A DNA stretch of 64,000 nt from Burkholderiaceae bacterium (GCA_024235915.1 JACKLO010000011.1:62001-126000); one strand, 5' to 3'. Positions 43,382-52,085 are shown, numbered from the stretch's first letter. Made by a program: numbers and translations. The notes: a model not told the origin generated them from the letters alone.

Positions 43382-43388
43382 AGGTTAC
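43345..43388 (+). promoter_or_regulatory. Promoter and operator of edd-eda
   Basis: TTGACC at 43345-43350 and GATAAT at 43368-43373 are spaced by exactly 17 bases. The palindrome GTAACCAGGTTAC (43353-43365) fills most of this spacer, and a repeat of its right half, CAGGTTAC, lies at 43381-43388, 23 bases on. A repressor bound here would block RNA polymerase directly. The pattern resembles HexR-type sites on ED-pathway genes; no hexR gene is in the window. Confidence 0.78.
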
Positions 43389-43404
43389 ATCCGGAGTTCA
43401 TCAC

Positions 43405-45249
43405 GTGAGTCTTGCGACGTCGCCCGCGTCCCATCCCGCCGTGCTGGCGGTCACGGCGCGCATCCGTACGCGCAGTGCCGATCTGCGTGAGGCCTACCTG
43501 GCACGGCTGGACCGGCTGGCGGCGCGGCCGCGGGGCAGTGATCGCATGGGTTGTGCCAACGTGGCCCACGCCTTTGCCGCCATGCCAGGCACCGACAAGC
43601 TGCGCATCGTGGCCGAACGTGCACCGCACCTGGGCATCGTGACGGCGTACAACGACATGTTGTCGGCGCATCAGCCCTATGAGAACTACCCGGCGCTGGT
43701 GCGTGAGCAGGCCCATGCCCGCGGCGCCACGGTGCAGGTGGCCGGAGGCGTGCCGGCGATGTGCGACGGTGTCACCCAGGGCCTGCCGGGCATGGAACTG
43801 AGCCTGTTCTCGCGCGACACCATCGCCATGGCCACCGCGGTGGCGCTCACACACGACGTCTTCGACGGCGCGCTGCTGCTGGGCGTGTGCGACAAGATCG
43901 TGCCCGGGCTGCTGATCGGTGCGCTGCATTTTGGTCATCTGCCCTGTGTCTTCGTGCCGGCCGGGCCGATGAGCACCGGTCTGTCCAACGGCGAGAAGGC
44001 CAAGGTGCGCGAAGCGTACGCCAGCAAGCAGGTGGGCCGCGACGACCTGCTGGCGGCCGAGAGTGCCGCCTATCACGGCCCGGGCACCTGCACCTTCTAC
44101 GGCACCGCCAACAGCAACCAGATGCTGCTGGAGGCGATGGGCCTGCATGTGCCGGGCAGCGCCTTCGTGCACCCGCACGACGGGCTCCGTGCCGAACTGA
44201 CGCGGGCCGCGGTGGACGCCGTGCTCGCCATCCGCCGCGACGGCAGGCGCTTCGCCCCCATCGGTCGGCTGGTGGACGAGCGCTGCATCGTCAACGCCAT
44301 GGTGGCGCTGCTGGCCACGGGGGGCTCCACCAATCACCTGATCCATTGGGTGGCGGTGGCGCGGGCTGCCGGCATCCTGATCGATTGGACCGACTTCGCC
44401 GACCTCTCGGCCGCCGTGCCGCTGCTGGCCCGCGTGTACCCCAACGGCAGTGCCGACGTGAACCAGTTCCAGGCTGCTGGCGGCCCCGGTTTCGTGCTGC
44501 GCGAGTTGCTGGACGGCGGCTGGCTGCATGGCGACGTGATGACCGTGGCGCGCGACGGGTTGGCCGCCTACACACGGCTGCCTGCGATGGACGACACTGG
44601 TTCGCTGCATTGGCAGGCGCTGCCGGCGGCGCCTGGCGACGAAGGCATCGTGCGCACGGCCAGCGCGCCGTTCTCCGCCACCGGCGGCCTGAAGCTGCTG
44701 CAGGGCAACCTGGGCCGGGCCGTGATCAAGGTCTCGGCAGTGCCGGAGGATCGGCATGTGGTCGAGGCCCCGGCCATCGTGTTCGACGACCAGTTGCAGT
44801 TGCTGCGCGCCTTCGATGCCGGACAGCTGCAGCGCGACTTCGTCGCCGTGGTGCGCTTCCAGGGCCCGGCGGCCAACGGCATGCCGGAACTGCACAAGCT
44901 CACGCCGCCGCTGGCCGTGCTGCAGAACCAGGGCTTCCGTGTGGCGCTGGTCACCGACGGCCGCATGAGCGGGGCGTCGGGCAAGGTACCGGCGGCCATC
45001 CATGCCAGCCCGGAGGCCCTGGCCGGCGGGCCGATCGCCCGCGTGCGCGACGGTGACATCATCCGCCTCGACGCGGTGATGGGCACGCTGGATGCGCTGG
45101 TGCCCGAGGCCGAATGGGCGGCCCGCTCACCCGCGTCGCTGTCCATGGAGGCGGCTCAGATCAACGCCCATGATCTCGGGCGCGACCTCTTCGGGGGCAT
45201 GCGCCGCACCGTGCGCAGCGCCGAGGAAGGCGCCGTCACCTGGCTTTGA
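43405..45249 (+). CDS. edd: Phosphogluconate dehydratase
   Basis: Edd dehydrates 6-phosphogluconate to KDPG with a 4Fe-4S cluster. The 614-residue protein has GIVTAYNDMLSAHQPYENYP, GGVPAMCDGVTQGLPGMELSL, LLLGVCDKIVPGLLIGAL, GTCTFYGTANSNQMLLEAMGL and ALVTDGRMSGASGKVPAAIH, matching Edd rather than dihydroxy-acid dehydratase. The GTG at 43405 has GGAG eight bases upstream and lies downstream of the promoter, so I prefer it to any earlier frame. It is 10 bases before eda and forms an operon with it. Confidence 0.96.
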   Translation: MSLATSPASHPAVLAVTARIRTRSADLREAYLARLDRLAARPRGSDRMGCANVAHAFAAMPGTDKLRIVAERAPHLGIVTAYNDMLSAHQPYENYPALVREQAHARGATVQVAGGVPAMCDGVTQGLPGMELSLFSRDTIAMATAVALTHDVFDGALLLGVCDKIVPGLLIGALHFGHLPCVFVPAGPMSTGLSNGEKAKVREAYASKQVGRDDLLAAESAAYHGPGTCTFYGTANSNQMLLEAMGLHVPGSAFVHPHDGLRAELTRAAVDAVLAIRRDGRRFAPIGRLVDERCIVNAMVALLATGGSTNHLIHWVAVARAAGILIDWTDFADLSAAVPLLARVYPNGSADVNQFQAAGGPGFVLRELLDGGWLHGDVMTVARDGLAAYTRLPAMDDTGSLHWQALPAAPGDEGIVRTASAPFSATGGLKLLQGNLGRAVIKVSAVPEDRHVVEAPAIVFDDQLQLLRAFDAGQLQRDFVAVVRFQGPAANGMPELHKLTPPLAVLQNQGFRVALVTDGRMSGASGKVPAAIHASPEALAGGPIARVRDGDIIRLDAVMGTLDALVPEAEWAARSPASLSMEAAQINAHDLGRDLFGGMRRTVRSAEEGAVTWL

Positions 45250-45259
45250 AGGACACATG

Positions 45260-45886
45260 ATGAACACGACCGACCTGATCGCGCATGGCCCGGTGATTCC
45301 GGTGATCGTGCTGCAGCGCACCGCCGACGCCGTGCCGATGGCCGAGGCCCTGCTGGCTGGCGGCGTGCGGGTGCTGGAAATCACGCTGCGCACGCCGGCC
45401 GCGCTGGCAGGCATGGAAGCCATTGCACGTGCGCTGCCGGAGGCCATCGTCGGCGCCGGCACGCTGCGCAGCCCGGCCGACGTGCGTGCCGCGCGCGACG
45501 CCGGCTGCGTGTTCGGCGTCAGCCCGGGCTACACCGCGGCAGTGGGCCAGGCGTGCCGCGACGCGGGTCTGCCGCTGCTGCCCGGGGTGGCCACCGCCAG
45601 TGAAGTGATGGCCGCGCAGGCCGACGGGCTGGACTTCCTGAAGTTCTTCCCCGCGACAGCGGCAGGCGGGATCCCCATGCTCAAGGCGCTGGGCGGCCCG
45701 TTCCCGGATGTGCGCTTCTGCCCCACCGGCGGCATCACGCCGGCCTCGGCGCCGGATTTCCTGGCGCTGGACAACGTGGTGGTGTGCGGCGGCTCGTGGC
45801 TGACGCCGGCGGACGCGATGGCAGCCGGCGACTGGGCGCGGCTCTCCCGTCTGGCGCGCGAGGCCTCAACGCTCGCGCGGCGCTGA
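45260..45886 (+). CDS. eda: KDPG/KHG aldolase
   Basis: Eda cleaves 2-keto-3-deoxy-6-phosphogluconate to pyruvate and glyceraldehyde 3-phosphate. The 208-residue class I aldolase has VIPVIVLQRTADAVPMAEAL, GGVRVLEITLRTPAAL with the catalytic Glu, GVSPGYTAAV, DFLKFFPATAAGG with the Schiff-base Lys near 130, and FCPTGGIT. AAGGA lies six bases before the ATG at 45260; the ATG one codon before is too close. It ends nine bases before gloA on the other strand. Confidence 0.96.
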   Translation: MNTTDLIAHGPVIPVIVLQRTADAVPMAEALLAGGVRVLEITLRTPAALAGMEAIARALPEAIVGAGTLRSPADVRAARDAGCVFGVSPGYTAAVGQACRDAGLPLLPGVATASEVMAAQADGLDFLKFFPATAAGGIPMLKALGGPFPDVRFCPTGGITPASAPDFLALDNVVVCGGSWLTPADAMAAGDWARLSRLAREASTLARR

Positions 45887-45895
45887 GTCCGAAGA

Positions 45896-46309
45896 TCAGC
45901 GCAGGCCGACGCCGTCGGCCGTGGCCTCGGCACGCTGGATCAGCTCGACCTTGTAGCCGTCGGGATCGGTGATGAAGGCGATCACCGTTGTCCCGCCCTT
46001 GACCGGGCCGGGTTCACGCGTGACGTTGCCGCCGTTGGCCCTGATCTTCTCGCAGGCTGCATAGGCATCGGGCACACCGATGGCGATGTGGCCGTAGGCG
46101 GTGCCCAGGTCGTACTGATCGACGCCCCAGTTGTAGGTCAGCTCCAGCTCGGCATGTTCCGGGTTGCGGCCGTACCCCAGGAAGGCCAGCGAGTATTTCT
46201 GGGACTCGTTCTCGCTGGTGCGCAGCAGGCTCATGCCCATGACGTTGGTGTAGAAGTCGACCGACCGTTGCAGGTTGCCGACGCGCAGCATGGTGTGCAG
46301 CAGGCGCAT
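45896..46309 (-). CDS. gloA: Lactoylglutathione lyase (glyoxalase I)
   Basis: GloA converts the methylglyoxal-glutathione adduct to S-lactoylglutathione. The 137-residue protein starts MRLLHTMLRVGNLQRSVDFYTNVMGM, with metal His5, then ELELTYNWGVDQYDLGTAYGHIAIGV with Glu and His ligands, and ITDPDGYKVELIQ with the last Glu. That set is the Ni/Co-type glyoxalase I. The frame remains open to 46396, but the ATG at 46309 matches the family. It follows the thioredoxin-like gene by 14 bases. Confidence 0.95.
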   Translation of the reverse strand: MRLLHTMLRVGNLQRSVDFYTNVMGMSLLRTSENESQKYSLAFLGYGRNPEHAELELTYNWGVDQYDLGTAYGHIAIGVPDAYAACEKIRANGGNVTREPGPVKGGTTVIAFITDPDGYKVELIQRAEATADGVGLR

Positions 46310-46323
46310 GTGAAGGGCTCCGT

Positions 46324-47160
46324 TCAGTTCAGGTACATGGCCAGCCGACGCTGGGCGCGGTCGGTGACGGCGGGGTCGGGGCAGAGGCCGAACCATTCGA
46401 CCATGCGCACGCGGGCGGCTTCCCGGTGTTCGGCCTTGTCGCGCAGCACCACCTCGAGCAACTGCTCGAAGGCACTGGCGAAGTCGCCGCCGTGCGCCAG
46501 GATGGCCGCGAGATCGAAGCGTGCCTGATGGTCCTTCGGGTTGGTGTCGATGCGGGCGCGCAAGGCGGTGGGATCACCGGCCGGCCGGTTGGCCTCGAAG
46601 TCCTGCTGCGCCTTCAGCGCGGCCTGGCGTTCTTCCAGCGCCTTGGTGATGGCGGGCTCCTGCGGATCCAGCGCCTGCGCCTCGGTCAGCATTTCCACCG
46701 CGCGGGCATGGTCCGTTTCCTCGGCGGCGGCCTTGAGCAGCTGCGCCGACGGGGAGGGTGCGCCCACGTGCGGGTCCAGGAAGGCACGGATGCGTGATTC
46801 CGGCAGGGCACCGGTGAACTGGTCCACCGGCTGGCCCCCCTTGAACAGCAGCACGTGCGGGATGCTGCGCAGGCCCAGCATGCCCGCCAGCTGCGGGTTC
46901 TCGTCGGTGTTGAGCTTGGCCAGCACAAAGCGCCCCTCGTAGGCCTGCACCAGCTTCTCGAGCAGCGGCTTGAGCTGCCGGCAGGGGCCACACCACGGGG
47001 CCCAGCAGTCCAGCAGCACCGGCACGTCCATCGACCGCTGGACCAGTGTGGTCTCGAAGTCGGCATCGGTGATGTCGAAGCTCAGCAACTGATCGGCCGT
47101 GGCGGCAGCGGCCGGCGGCGCGGAGGCGGCGGTGCCGCTGGAGGGAAAGAGCACGCTCAT
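46324..47160 (-). CDS. Thioredoxin-domain co-chaperone (YbbN/CnoX-like)
   Basis: The 278-residue protein has a thioredoxin domain (about 28-140) with active site WCGPC at residues 56-60 in DCWAPWCGPCRQLKPLL, then TPR-like helices (PSAQLLKAAAEETDHARAVEML, DHQARFDLAAILAHGGDFASAFEQLLEVV). The same layout is found in E. coli YbbN/CnoX, a holdase that works with GroEL and DnaK; in this member the CxxC is intact, so redox activity is possible. Cytoplasmic: no signal peptide. Three bases separate it from the SDR. Confidence 0.9.
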   Translation of the reverse strand: MSVLFPSSGTAASAPPAAAATADQLLSFDITDADFETTLVQRSMDVPVLLDCWAPWCGPCRQLKPLLEKLVQAYEGRFVLAKLNTDENPQLAGMLGLRSIPHVLLFKGGQPVDQFTGALPESRIRAFLDPHVGAPSPSAQLLKAAAEETDHARAVEMLTEAQALDPQEPAITKALEERQAALKAQQDFEANRPAGDPTALRARIDTNPKDHQARFDLAAILAHGGDFASAFEQLLEVVLRDKAEHREAARVRMVEWFGLCPDPAVTDRAQRRLAMYLN

Positions 47161-47163
47161 GGT

Positions 47164-47952
47164 TCAGACGGGCAGGGTGTAGTTCAGGGTCATGCGGCCG
47201 CCGTCGACGGTGACGATCTCGCCGGTGACGTAACTGGCGGCATCGGACAGCAGGAAGGCGACGACGTCGGCGATCTCCGACGGTTCGCCCAGGCGCTTCA
47301 TAGGGGTGCGGCTGAGGATGCGGGTGCGCGCCTCGTCGCTGGTGAGCACCGCATTCTTGGCCAGCTCGGTGGCGATGGTGCCGGGCGCCACGGCATTGAC
47401 GCGGATGCCCCGGTCGGCCAGCGACAAGGCCATCACCCGTGTGAGCTGATTGATGGCGCCCTTGCTGGCGTTGTAGCTGGCGATGGTGGGAATGGTCAGT
47501 GTGCCGTTGACCGAGCTCATGTTGACGATGGCGCCGCGCCCGGCAGCCGCCATCTGGCGGGCGACGGCCTGGCCCACGAGGAACGAGCCCTTGAGGTTGA
47601 CGTCCAGCACGGCGTCCCAGTCCGCCTCGGTGATGTCGAGGAACTCGGCGGCCCTGAAGATGCCGGCGTTGTTGACCAGAGCGTCGACCGTGCCCAGCGT
47701 CTGCACGGTCTCGGCCAGGGCGGCGTCGACGTCGGCCTTGGAAGCGACGTTGCAGTGCCGGTAGAGGCAGCGTGCGCCAGCGGCGCCGAGTTCGGCGGCC
47801 AGGGCATGGCCGGCGTCGTCGGCCACATCCCACAGCGCCACCGCGGCGCCCTCGGCGGCCAGCCGCCGCGCGCAGGCAGCGCCAATGCCCTGGGCGGCAC
47901 CGGTGATCACGGCCACGCGGCCTTCCAGGCCGAAGCGGATCGCCCCTGGCAT
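47164..47952 (-). CDS. Short-chain dehydrogenase/reductase
   Basis: The 262-residue SDR has GAAQGIGAACARRLA near residue 18, NNAG near 95 and the catalytic YNASKGAINQL about 162. The end VTGEIVTVDGGRMTLNYTLP is FabG-like with a short extension. GGGAG eight bases before the ATG is a good ribosome-binding site. It probably forms an operon with the thioredoxin and gloA genes; an MBL gene lies upstream but is separated by a hairpin. The substrate is unknown. Confidence 0.87.
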   Translation of the reverse strand: MPGAIRFGLEGRVAVITGAAQGIGAACARRLAAEGAAVALWDVADDAGHALAAELGAAGARCLYRHCNVASKADVDAALAETVQTLGTVDALVNNAGIFRAAEFLDITEADWDAVLDVNLKGSFLVGQAVARQMAAAGRGAIVNMSSVNGTLTIPTIASYNASKGAINQLTRVMALSLADRGIRVNAVAPGTIATELAKNAVLTSDEARTRILSRTPMKRLGEPSEIADVVAFLLSDAASYVTGEIVTVDGGRMTLNYTLPV

Positions 47953-47974
47953 GTGTGTGCTCCCGTCAAAGTTG

Positions 47975-47998
47975 CACGGCCCGCATCAGCGGGCCGTG
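47975..47998 (-). terminator. Hairpin between MBL and SDR genes
   Basis: CACGGCCCGC at 47975-47984 pairs with GCGGGCCGTG at 47989-47998 around ATCA. On the minus strand it is followed by GCAACTTTGACG, a weak T-run, so it may end part of the transcription from the MBL gene before the SDR. Confidence 0.5.
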
Positions 47999-48029
47999 TG
48001 GGTTTCGTCGGCGCAAAGTGTAGCGGCGC

Positions 48030-49019
48030 TCAGGTGGCCGTGCGTGCCGCTTCGCCTTGACCCTGGCGGGCCACCCGATCCAGCCAGATGGCGATGCCTT
48101 GCGCATTCAACTCGATGTCCAGGGCCAGCCACTCGGCAAGCTGCGCCGGGTCGGCCCCATGCCCCATGGCCTGCAGGCTCCCGACGTACAGGTCGGTGAG
48201 CATCCTGCACAGGGCCGCATGCCGATCGGGCGCACCGGCGAGCACGCGCGACCGCTGCACGGTGTTCTCCAGCAGGCCCATGAAACGCTGACCCAGGCGT
48301 GCCACGCCCTCCACGCGGCCGTAGTGCGTCAGGTACATGCAGGCCGGGTCGCGGTCGAGCAGGCGCTGCACCGACACGCGCAGCAGTTCCGGTTCGAACT
48401 GCACCGGGGTCGATGTCGGCACGATCCAGGCGCCTTGCGCCGTGTCCAGCTCACGGTAGCTGAGGCCGAAGGTGTCACCGGTGAACCAGCCACGCGTGGC
48501 CTCGTCCCAGATGCAGTGGTGATGGTGGGCATGCCCAGGGGTGTGAGCGATCTCGAGCAGACGGCCGGCCAGCATGATGGCGGTGCCATCGGTGGTCTCC
48601 CGCACACGTTCGGCCGGCACCGGCAACAGCTGGCCGTAGGAGCGGTCCATCTCGTCCTGCCCGTAGACGGCCAGGGCGCCGGCGTAGAGCCTGGACGGGT
48701 CGATCAGGTGTCGCGCGCCACGAGGGTGCACCCAGACGGTGGCGCTGGGCAGCTCGCGCACCAGTGCCCCGACGCCACCAGCGTGGTCGAGGTGCACGTG
48801 GGTGGGGATCACATGGTCGACGTCCTCGCGCCTCAACCCCAGATGGTCGAGCAGGGCCAGCAGACGCGGCACGGCGAAGTTGGTGCCGGTGTCGATGTAG
48901 GCGGCACGACCGCCGTGGACCATCAGGTACGCGGCGTCGAAACGCGGACGCTGGAAGCCGGTGTCGATGGCATGGATGCCGTGGCCGAGGTCCTCGGCCC
49001 AGTCAGGGTAGGGCGTCAT
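48030..49019 (-). CDS. MBL-fold metallo-hydrolase
   Basis: The 329-residue protein is a metallo-beta-lactamase-fold hydrolase with the zinc motif THVHLDHAGG (His74, His76, Asp78, His79). Further ligands are in HTPGHAHHHHCIWDE and TGDTFGLSY, so both metal sites seem complete. The C-terminal third is helical (QRLLDRDPACMYLTHYGRVEG, the last His ligand in THYG). Relatives hydrolyse lactones or thioesters. It is divergent from the acyl-CoA dehydrogenase gene across 98 bases, which hints at acyl-thioester work. Confidence 0.87.
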   Translation of the reverse strand: MTPYPDWAEDLGHGIHAIDTGFQRPRFDAAYLMVHGGRAAYIDTGTNFAVPRLLALLDHLGLRREDVDHVIPTHVHLDHAGGVGALVRELPSATVWVHPRGARHLIDPSRLYAGALAVYGQDEMDRSYGQLLPVPAERVRETTDGTAIMLAGRLLEIAHTPGHAHHHHCIWDEATRGWFTGDTFGLSYRELDTAQGAWIVPTSTPVQFEPELLRVSVQRLLDRDPACMYLTHYGRVEGVARLGQRFMGLLENTVQRSRVLAGAPDRHAALCRMLTDLYVGSLQAMGHGADPAQLAEWLALDIELNAQGIAIWLDRVARQGQGEAARTAT

Positions 49020-49066
49020 GGCCGGATTGTGGCGCGACGAGGGTGCAGCGCGCAGTCCGCAAATGC

Positions 49067-49096
49067 TTTACAACTAAACTAATCGAGACCGACAAT
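49067..49096 (+). promoter_or_regulatory. Probable promoter of the acyl-CoA dehydrogenase gene
   Basis: TTTACA at 49067-49072 and GACAAT at 49091-49096 are 18 bases apart. The spacer holds an AT-rich direct repeat, AACTAAACTAA (49072-49082), unusual for this GC-rich window and a possible regulator site. Confidence 0.5.
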
Positions 49097-49117
49097 GCCA
49101 CGCAGCCAGGAGCCGTG

Positions 49118-50287
49118 ATGACCCGTCTTGCCCACCTTGATCTGCCGTTCTTCGACGATGCGCACCGCGAACTGGCACAGTCGCTTGACGCCTGGTCGGC
49201 GGCCGCGTGTGCGCAGGTCGACCATCACGACACCGATCGGGCCTGCCGCCAGCTGGTGGCGGCCCTGGGCCAGGCGGGTGTGCTTCGCCATTGTGTGCCG
49301 GCAGAACATGGCGGGGCCCGGGCGGTGCTGGACTCGCGGGCCCTGGTGATCTGTCGCGAGACCTTGGCCCGGCATGACGGCCTGGCAGACTTTGCCTTCG
49401 CGATGCAGGGGCTGGGCAGCGGGCCGATCACATTGGCCGGATCCCCGGCCTTGCAGCAGACCGTGCTGCCGCGCGTGGCGCGGGGCGAATGCATCATGGC
49501 GTTTGCGCTCAGCGAGCCCGAGGCCGGGTCCGATGTGGCGGCCATGCGCTGCACGGCGCGCGATGACGGCGACGCCTGGGTGCTCGACGGCGAGAAGACC
49601 TGGATCTCCAATGGCGGCATTGCCGACGTCTACTGCGTGTTTGCGCGCACCGGTGAGGCCCCCGGCACGCGCGGCATCTCGGCCTTCGTGGTCGACGCGG
49701 GCACGCCCGGTTTCGAGATCGCCGAGCGCATCGACGTCATCGCGCCGCATCCCTTGGCCCGCCTGCGCTTCGACGCCTGTCGGGTGCCCAAGGACCGGCT
49801 GCTGGGCACCCCTGGCGAAGGCTTCAAGCTCGCCATGCGGACGCTGGACATCTTCCGCGCGTCGGTGGCCGGCGCGGCGCTGGGCTTCGCCCGCCGCGCG
49901 CTGGACGAAGCGCTGATGCACGCGGCCCGCCGACCCATGTTCGGCCAGCGCCTGGCCGACCTCCAGCTCACCCAGGCCACGCTGGGCGACATGGCGGCCG
50001 ACATCGATGCCGCCGCGCTGCTGACCTATCGGGCCGCCTGGCTGCGTGATGTCAAGGGTGTGCGCACCACGCGAGAAGCCGCCATGGCCAAGATGGTGGC
50101 CACCGAACACGCGCAGCGCGTGATCGACCGCGCCGTGCAGCTGCACGGTGGGCAAGGGGTTCGCGTGGGCAACGTGGTCGAGTCGCTCTATCGGGAGATC
50201 CGTGCGCTGCGCATCTACGAGGGCGCGACGGAGGTGCAGCGGCTCATCATCGGCCGCGACCTGCTCAGCACATCCAGCGTGGCCTGA
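49118..50287 (+). CDS. Acyl-CoA dehydrogenase
   Basis: The 389-residue flavoenzyme follows the standard order: N-terminal helices, a beta domain with AFALSEPEAGSDVAAMRC and DGEKTWISNGGIADVY, and C-terminal helices with QLHGGQGVRVGNVVESLYREIR and IYEGATEVQRLIIGRDLL, where the Glu of YEGAT is the likely base. It oxidises acyl-CoA to enoyl-CoA and gives electrons to ETF. AGGAG lies just before the ATG at 49118; the adjacent GTG at 49115 is possible. It is divergent from the MBL gene. Chain length is unknown. Confidence 0.93.
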   Translation: MTRLAHLDLPFFDDAHRELAQSLDAWSAAACAQVDHHDTDRACRQLVAALGQAGVLRHCVPAEHGGARAVLDSRALVICRETLARHDGLADFAFAMQGLGSGPITLAGSPALQQTVLPRVARGECIMAFALSEPEAGSDVAAMRCTARDDGDAWVLDGEKTWISNGGIADVYCVFARTGEAPGTRGISAFVVDAGTPGFEIAERIDVIAPHPLARLRFDACRVPKDRLLGTPGEGFKLAMRTLDIFRASVAGAALGFARRALDEALMHAARRPMFGQRLADLQLTQATLGDMAADIDAAALLTYRAAWLRDVKGVRTTREAAMAKMVATEHAQRVIDRAVQLHGGQGVRVGNVVESLYREIRALRIYEGATEVQRLIIGRDLLSTSSVA

Positions 50288-50380
50288 CGCGTCGCTGCGG
50301 CGGCAAATCGCCCGGGACCAGGGGGCCAGGTCGACAGGCGCCGCATCGCGGTGCCTGTCGTCGTGGTGCGTGCGGCGTGA

Positions 50381-51580
50381 TCAGCGCGCCAGCACCGTCC
50401 AGAGTCGGCCGATGTCGGCGACGCCGTCCGTGCCCTTCAGCGATCGCAGCGTCTGCAGGCCCTTGGCCTTGGTCGACAACTGCTGGATCTGCGCCATGCC
50501 CAGCCGCAGTTTCGCGTCCTCGGGGTTCTTCAGGTTGCCCTTGGCGATCCCCTGTTCGATCAGGCCGATGCCCTTGGCCGCCTGGCCCATCGTCACGTAC
50601 GCATAGCCCACCTCCACCAGCGCGTCACCACCACGTTCGCTGGCGGCCGCCGTGGCATCGGCGGCGATGGAGGCCTTCTTCTCGGCGTCGCGCTTGATGG
50701 CCAGGTCCTTCAAGCGCTGGTGGCGGCCCGCTTCCGTGCCGGTGCCGAGCTTGCCGTTGGCGAAGCCCTTTTCGACGATCTTCAGGCCTTCCGCGGGCAG
50801 GCGGGCCTGGAGCGCCAGCTGGGCCATCTCCATGTACTCGTCTGCCGTCTCCAGCGTGTCGGTGGCCAGCCGCAGGCGCATCACGTCCAGGCCCAGGCGC
50901 TGGGCGAAGCCGCTCTTGCGCGGCAAGCGACCCAGGTAGGCGGTCCAGTAGTCCTTCTTCGGGTAGTAGGCGACCAGCTTCTCCAGCGATTGGATGTAGC
51001 CGTTGGTGTTGTTCAGGCGCTGCTGGGCGTCGGCCAGGCGCAGCAGGTCGCCCTCGGCGGGCCGCTGACCAGCCTTCTCTGCCGCGGTCACGGCAGCCGC
51101 CGCATCCTTGGCGATGGCGTTGTAGTCGCCGGACTGCGACATCAGGTACTGCTGCAGTTGGCGCAACGCCGGGGTGTCGCGGCCCAGTTGCTGCGCCTTG
51201 CCGGCCCATTGCCCGGCATTGCCCCAGTCCTTGAGCTGCGAGTAGGCAAAGGCCAATTGTTCGGCCGTCTGGGCCTGTTCGGGGCCCGAGACCTTGCCGA
51301 AGACCGCATTGAGAGCCTGCACCGCCACCGCGTTGTCGCCGGCCCGTTGTGCCGCTGCGGCCTTCATGCGGTCGATGGTCAGTTGCTCGGCGGCCGTCTT
51401 GCCACCCACTGCCTCGGCTTCGCGCACCTTGGCCAAGGCGCCGCGGCCATTGCCGGCCTTGATCAGTTCGCCGGCCTGCTGCAGGGGCTTGCCAATCTCG
51501 GGGCGCAGGCCCTGGGCCTGCACGACGGTGAGGCAACCAGCGGCCACGAGGGCGGCGGCAAGGTGGCGCAGCATCTTCAT
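50381..51580 (-). CDS. Periplasmic tetratricopeptide-repeat protein of the tonB cluster
   Basis: The 399-residue protein has a signal peptide (MKMLRHLAAALVAAGCLTVVQAQ) and is otherwise helical with TPR-like units, e.g. AEQLAFAYSQLKDWGNAGQWAGKA and ALVEVGYAYVTMGQAAKGIGLIEQGI. It is the last gene of the exbB-exbD-exbD set, 79 bases after the second exbD, with a hairpin between them (51614-51621 with 51635-51642). It may join the Ton machinery or its receptors, but no activity is known. The same gene order recurs in other betaproteobacteria as far as I recall. Confidence 0.82.
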   Translation of the reverse strand: MKMLRHLAAALVAAGCLTVVQAQGLRPEIGKPLQQAGELIKAGNGRGALAKVREAEAVGGKTAAEQLTIDRMKAAAAQRAGDNAVAVQALNAVFGKVSGPEQAQTAEQLAFAYSQLKDWGNAGQWAGKAQQLGRDTPALRQLQQYLMSQSGDYNAIAKDAAAAVTAAEKAGQRPAEGDLLRLADAQQRLNNTNGYIQSLEKLVAYYPKKDYWTAYLGRLPRKSGFAQRLGLDVMRLRLATDTLETADEYMEMAQLALQARLPAEGLKIVEKGFANGKLGTGTEAGRHQRLKDLAIKRDAEKKASIAADATAAASERGGDALVEVGYAYVTMGQAAKGIGLIEQGIAKGNLKNPEDAKLRLGMAQIQQLSTKAKGLQTLRSLKGTDGVADIGRLWTVLAR

Positions 51581-51613
51581 CGGTGAGTGTTCCTTATGCT
51601 TTGAAAACGAAAC

Positions 51614-51642
51614 GGGGTCGGACCGGGTGACGGGCCGACCCC
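51614..51642 (-). promoter_or_regulatory. Intercistronic hairpin between second exbD and TPR gene
   Basis: GGGGTCGG at 51614-51621 pairs with CCGACCCC at 51635-51642 with a 13-base loop. It could reduce read-through or set relative levels of the TPR protein. No T-run follows on the minus strand within a few bases other than CGTTTCGTTTTC, which is T-rich, so partial termination is plausible. Confidence 0.5.
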
Positions 51643-51659
51643 TCGTCGGGCAGCGAGGT

Positions 51660-52085
51660 TCAGTTCATGAACTGTTCGTTGCCCACCAGGCCGATCTTGG
51701 TCACGCCCAGGCGTTGGGCGGAGGCCATGATCATCGCGACCGTCTTGTACTCAACGAGCTTGTTGGGTCGCAGGTGCACTTCGGGCTGATCAGGCTCGGC
51801 GGCCACCTGGGCCAGCTTGGCCTCCAGGGTGGCCCGGTCGGGCACGATTTCGCCGTTCCAGCCGATCTGGCCGTCGAAGTCGACGTCGATGCGGACGATC
51901 ACCGGCTCCCGCGTTGCCGGGGGCGGCGTGCCGATCGGCATGTTCAGCTTCACCGCGTGCGTCTGGATCGGAATGGTGATGATGAACATGATCAGCAACA
52001 CCAGCATCACGTCGATCAACGGCGTGGTGTTGATCTCCACCATCACGTCGCTCTCGCCGCCGCCGGAACCTACGTTCATTGCCAT
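51660..52085 (-). CDS. exbD: Biopolymer transport protein ExbD (second copy)
   Basis: The 141-residue protein has one N-terminal membrane helix (TPLIDVMLVLLIMFIITIPI) with the proton-path Asp, preceded by the short acidic-to-neutral cytoplasmic start. The rest is a periplasmic domain ending in KIGLVGNEQFMN. It pairs with ExbB to drive TonB by the proton gradient. A second ExbD follows an earlier one with 12 bases between; two ExbD copies are also known in Xanthomonas, where the second is only partly needed. Confidence 0.92.
   Translation of the reverse strand: MAMNVGSGGGESDVMVEINTTPLIDVMLVLLIMFIITIPIQTHAVKLNMPIGTPPPATREPVIVRIDVDFDGQIGWNGEIVPDRATLEAKLAQVAAEPDQPEVHLRPNKLVEYKTVAMIMASAQRLGVTKIGLVGNEQFMN

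Noticed and set aside
47483..47764. Plus-strand frame opposite the SDR gene near 47.5 kb
   Set aside because: Ser/Ala-rich shadow of the SDR with no start signal.
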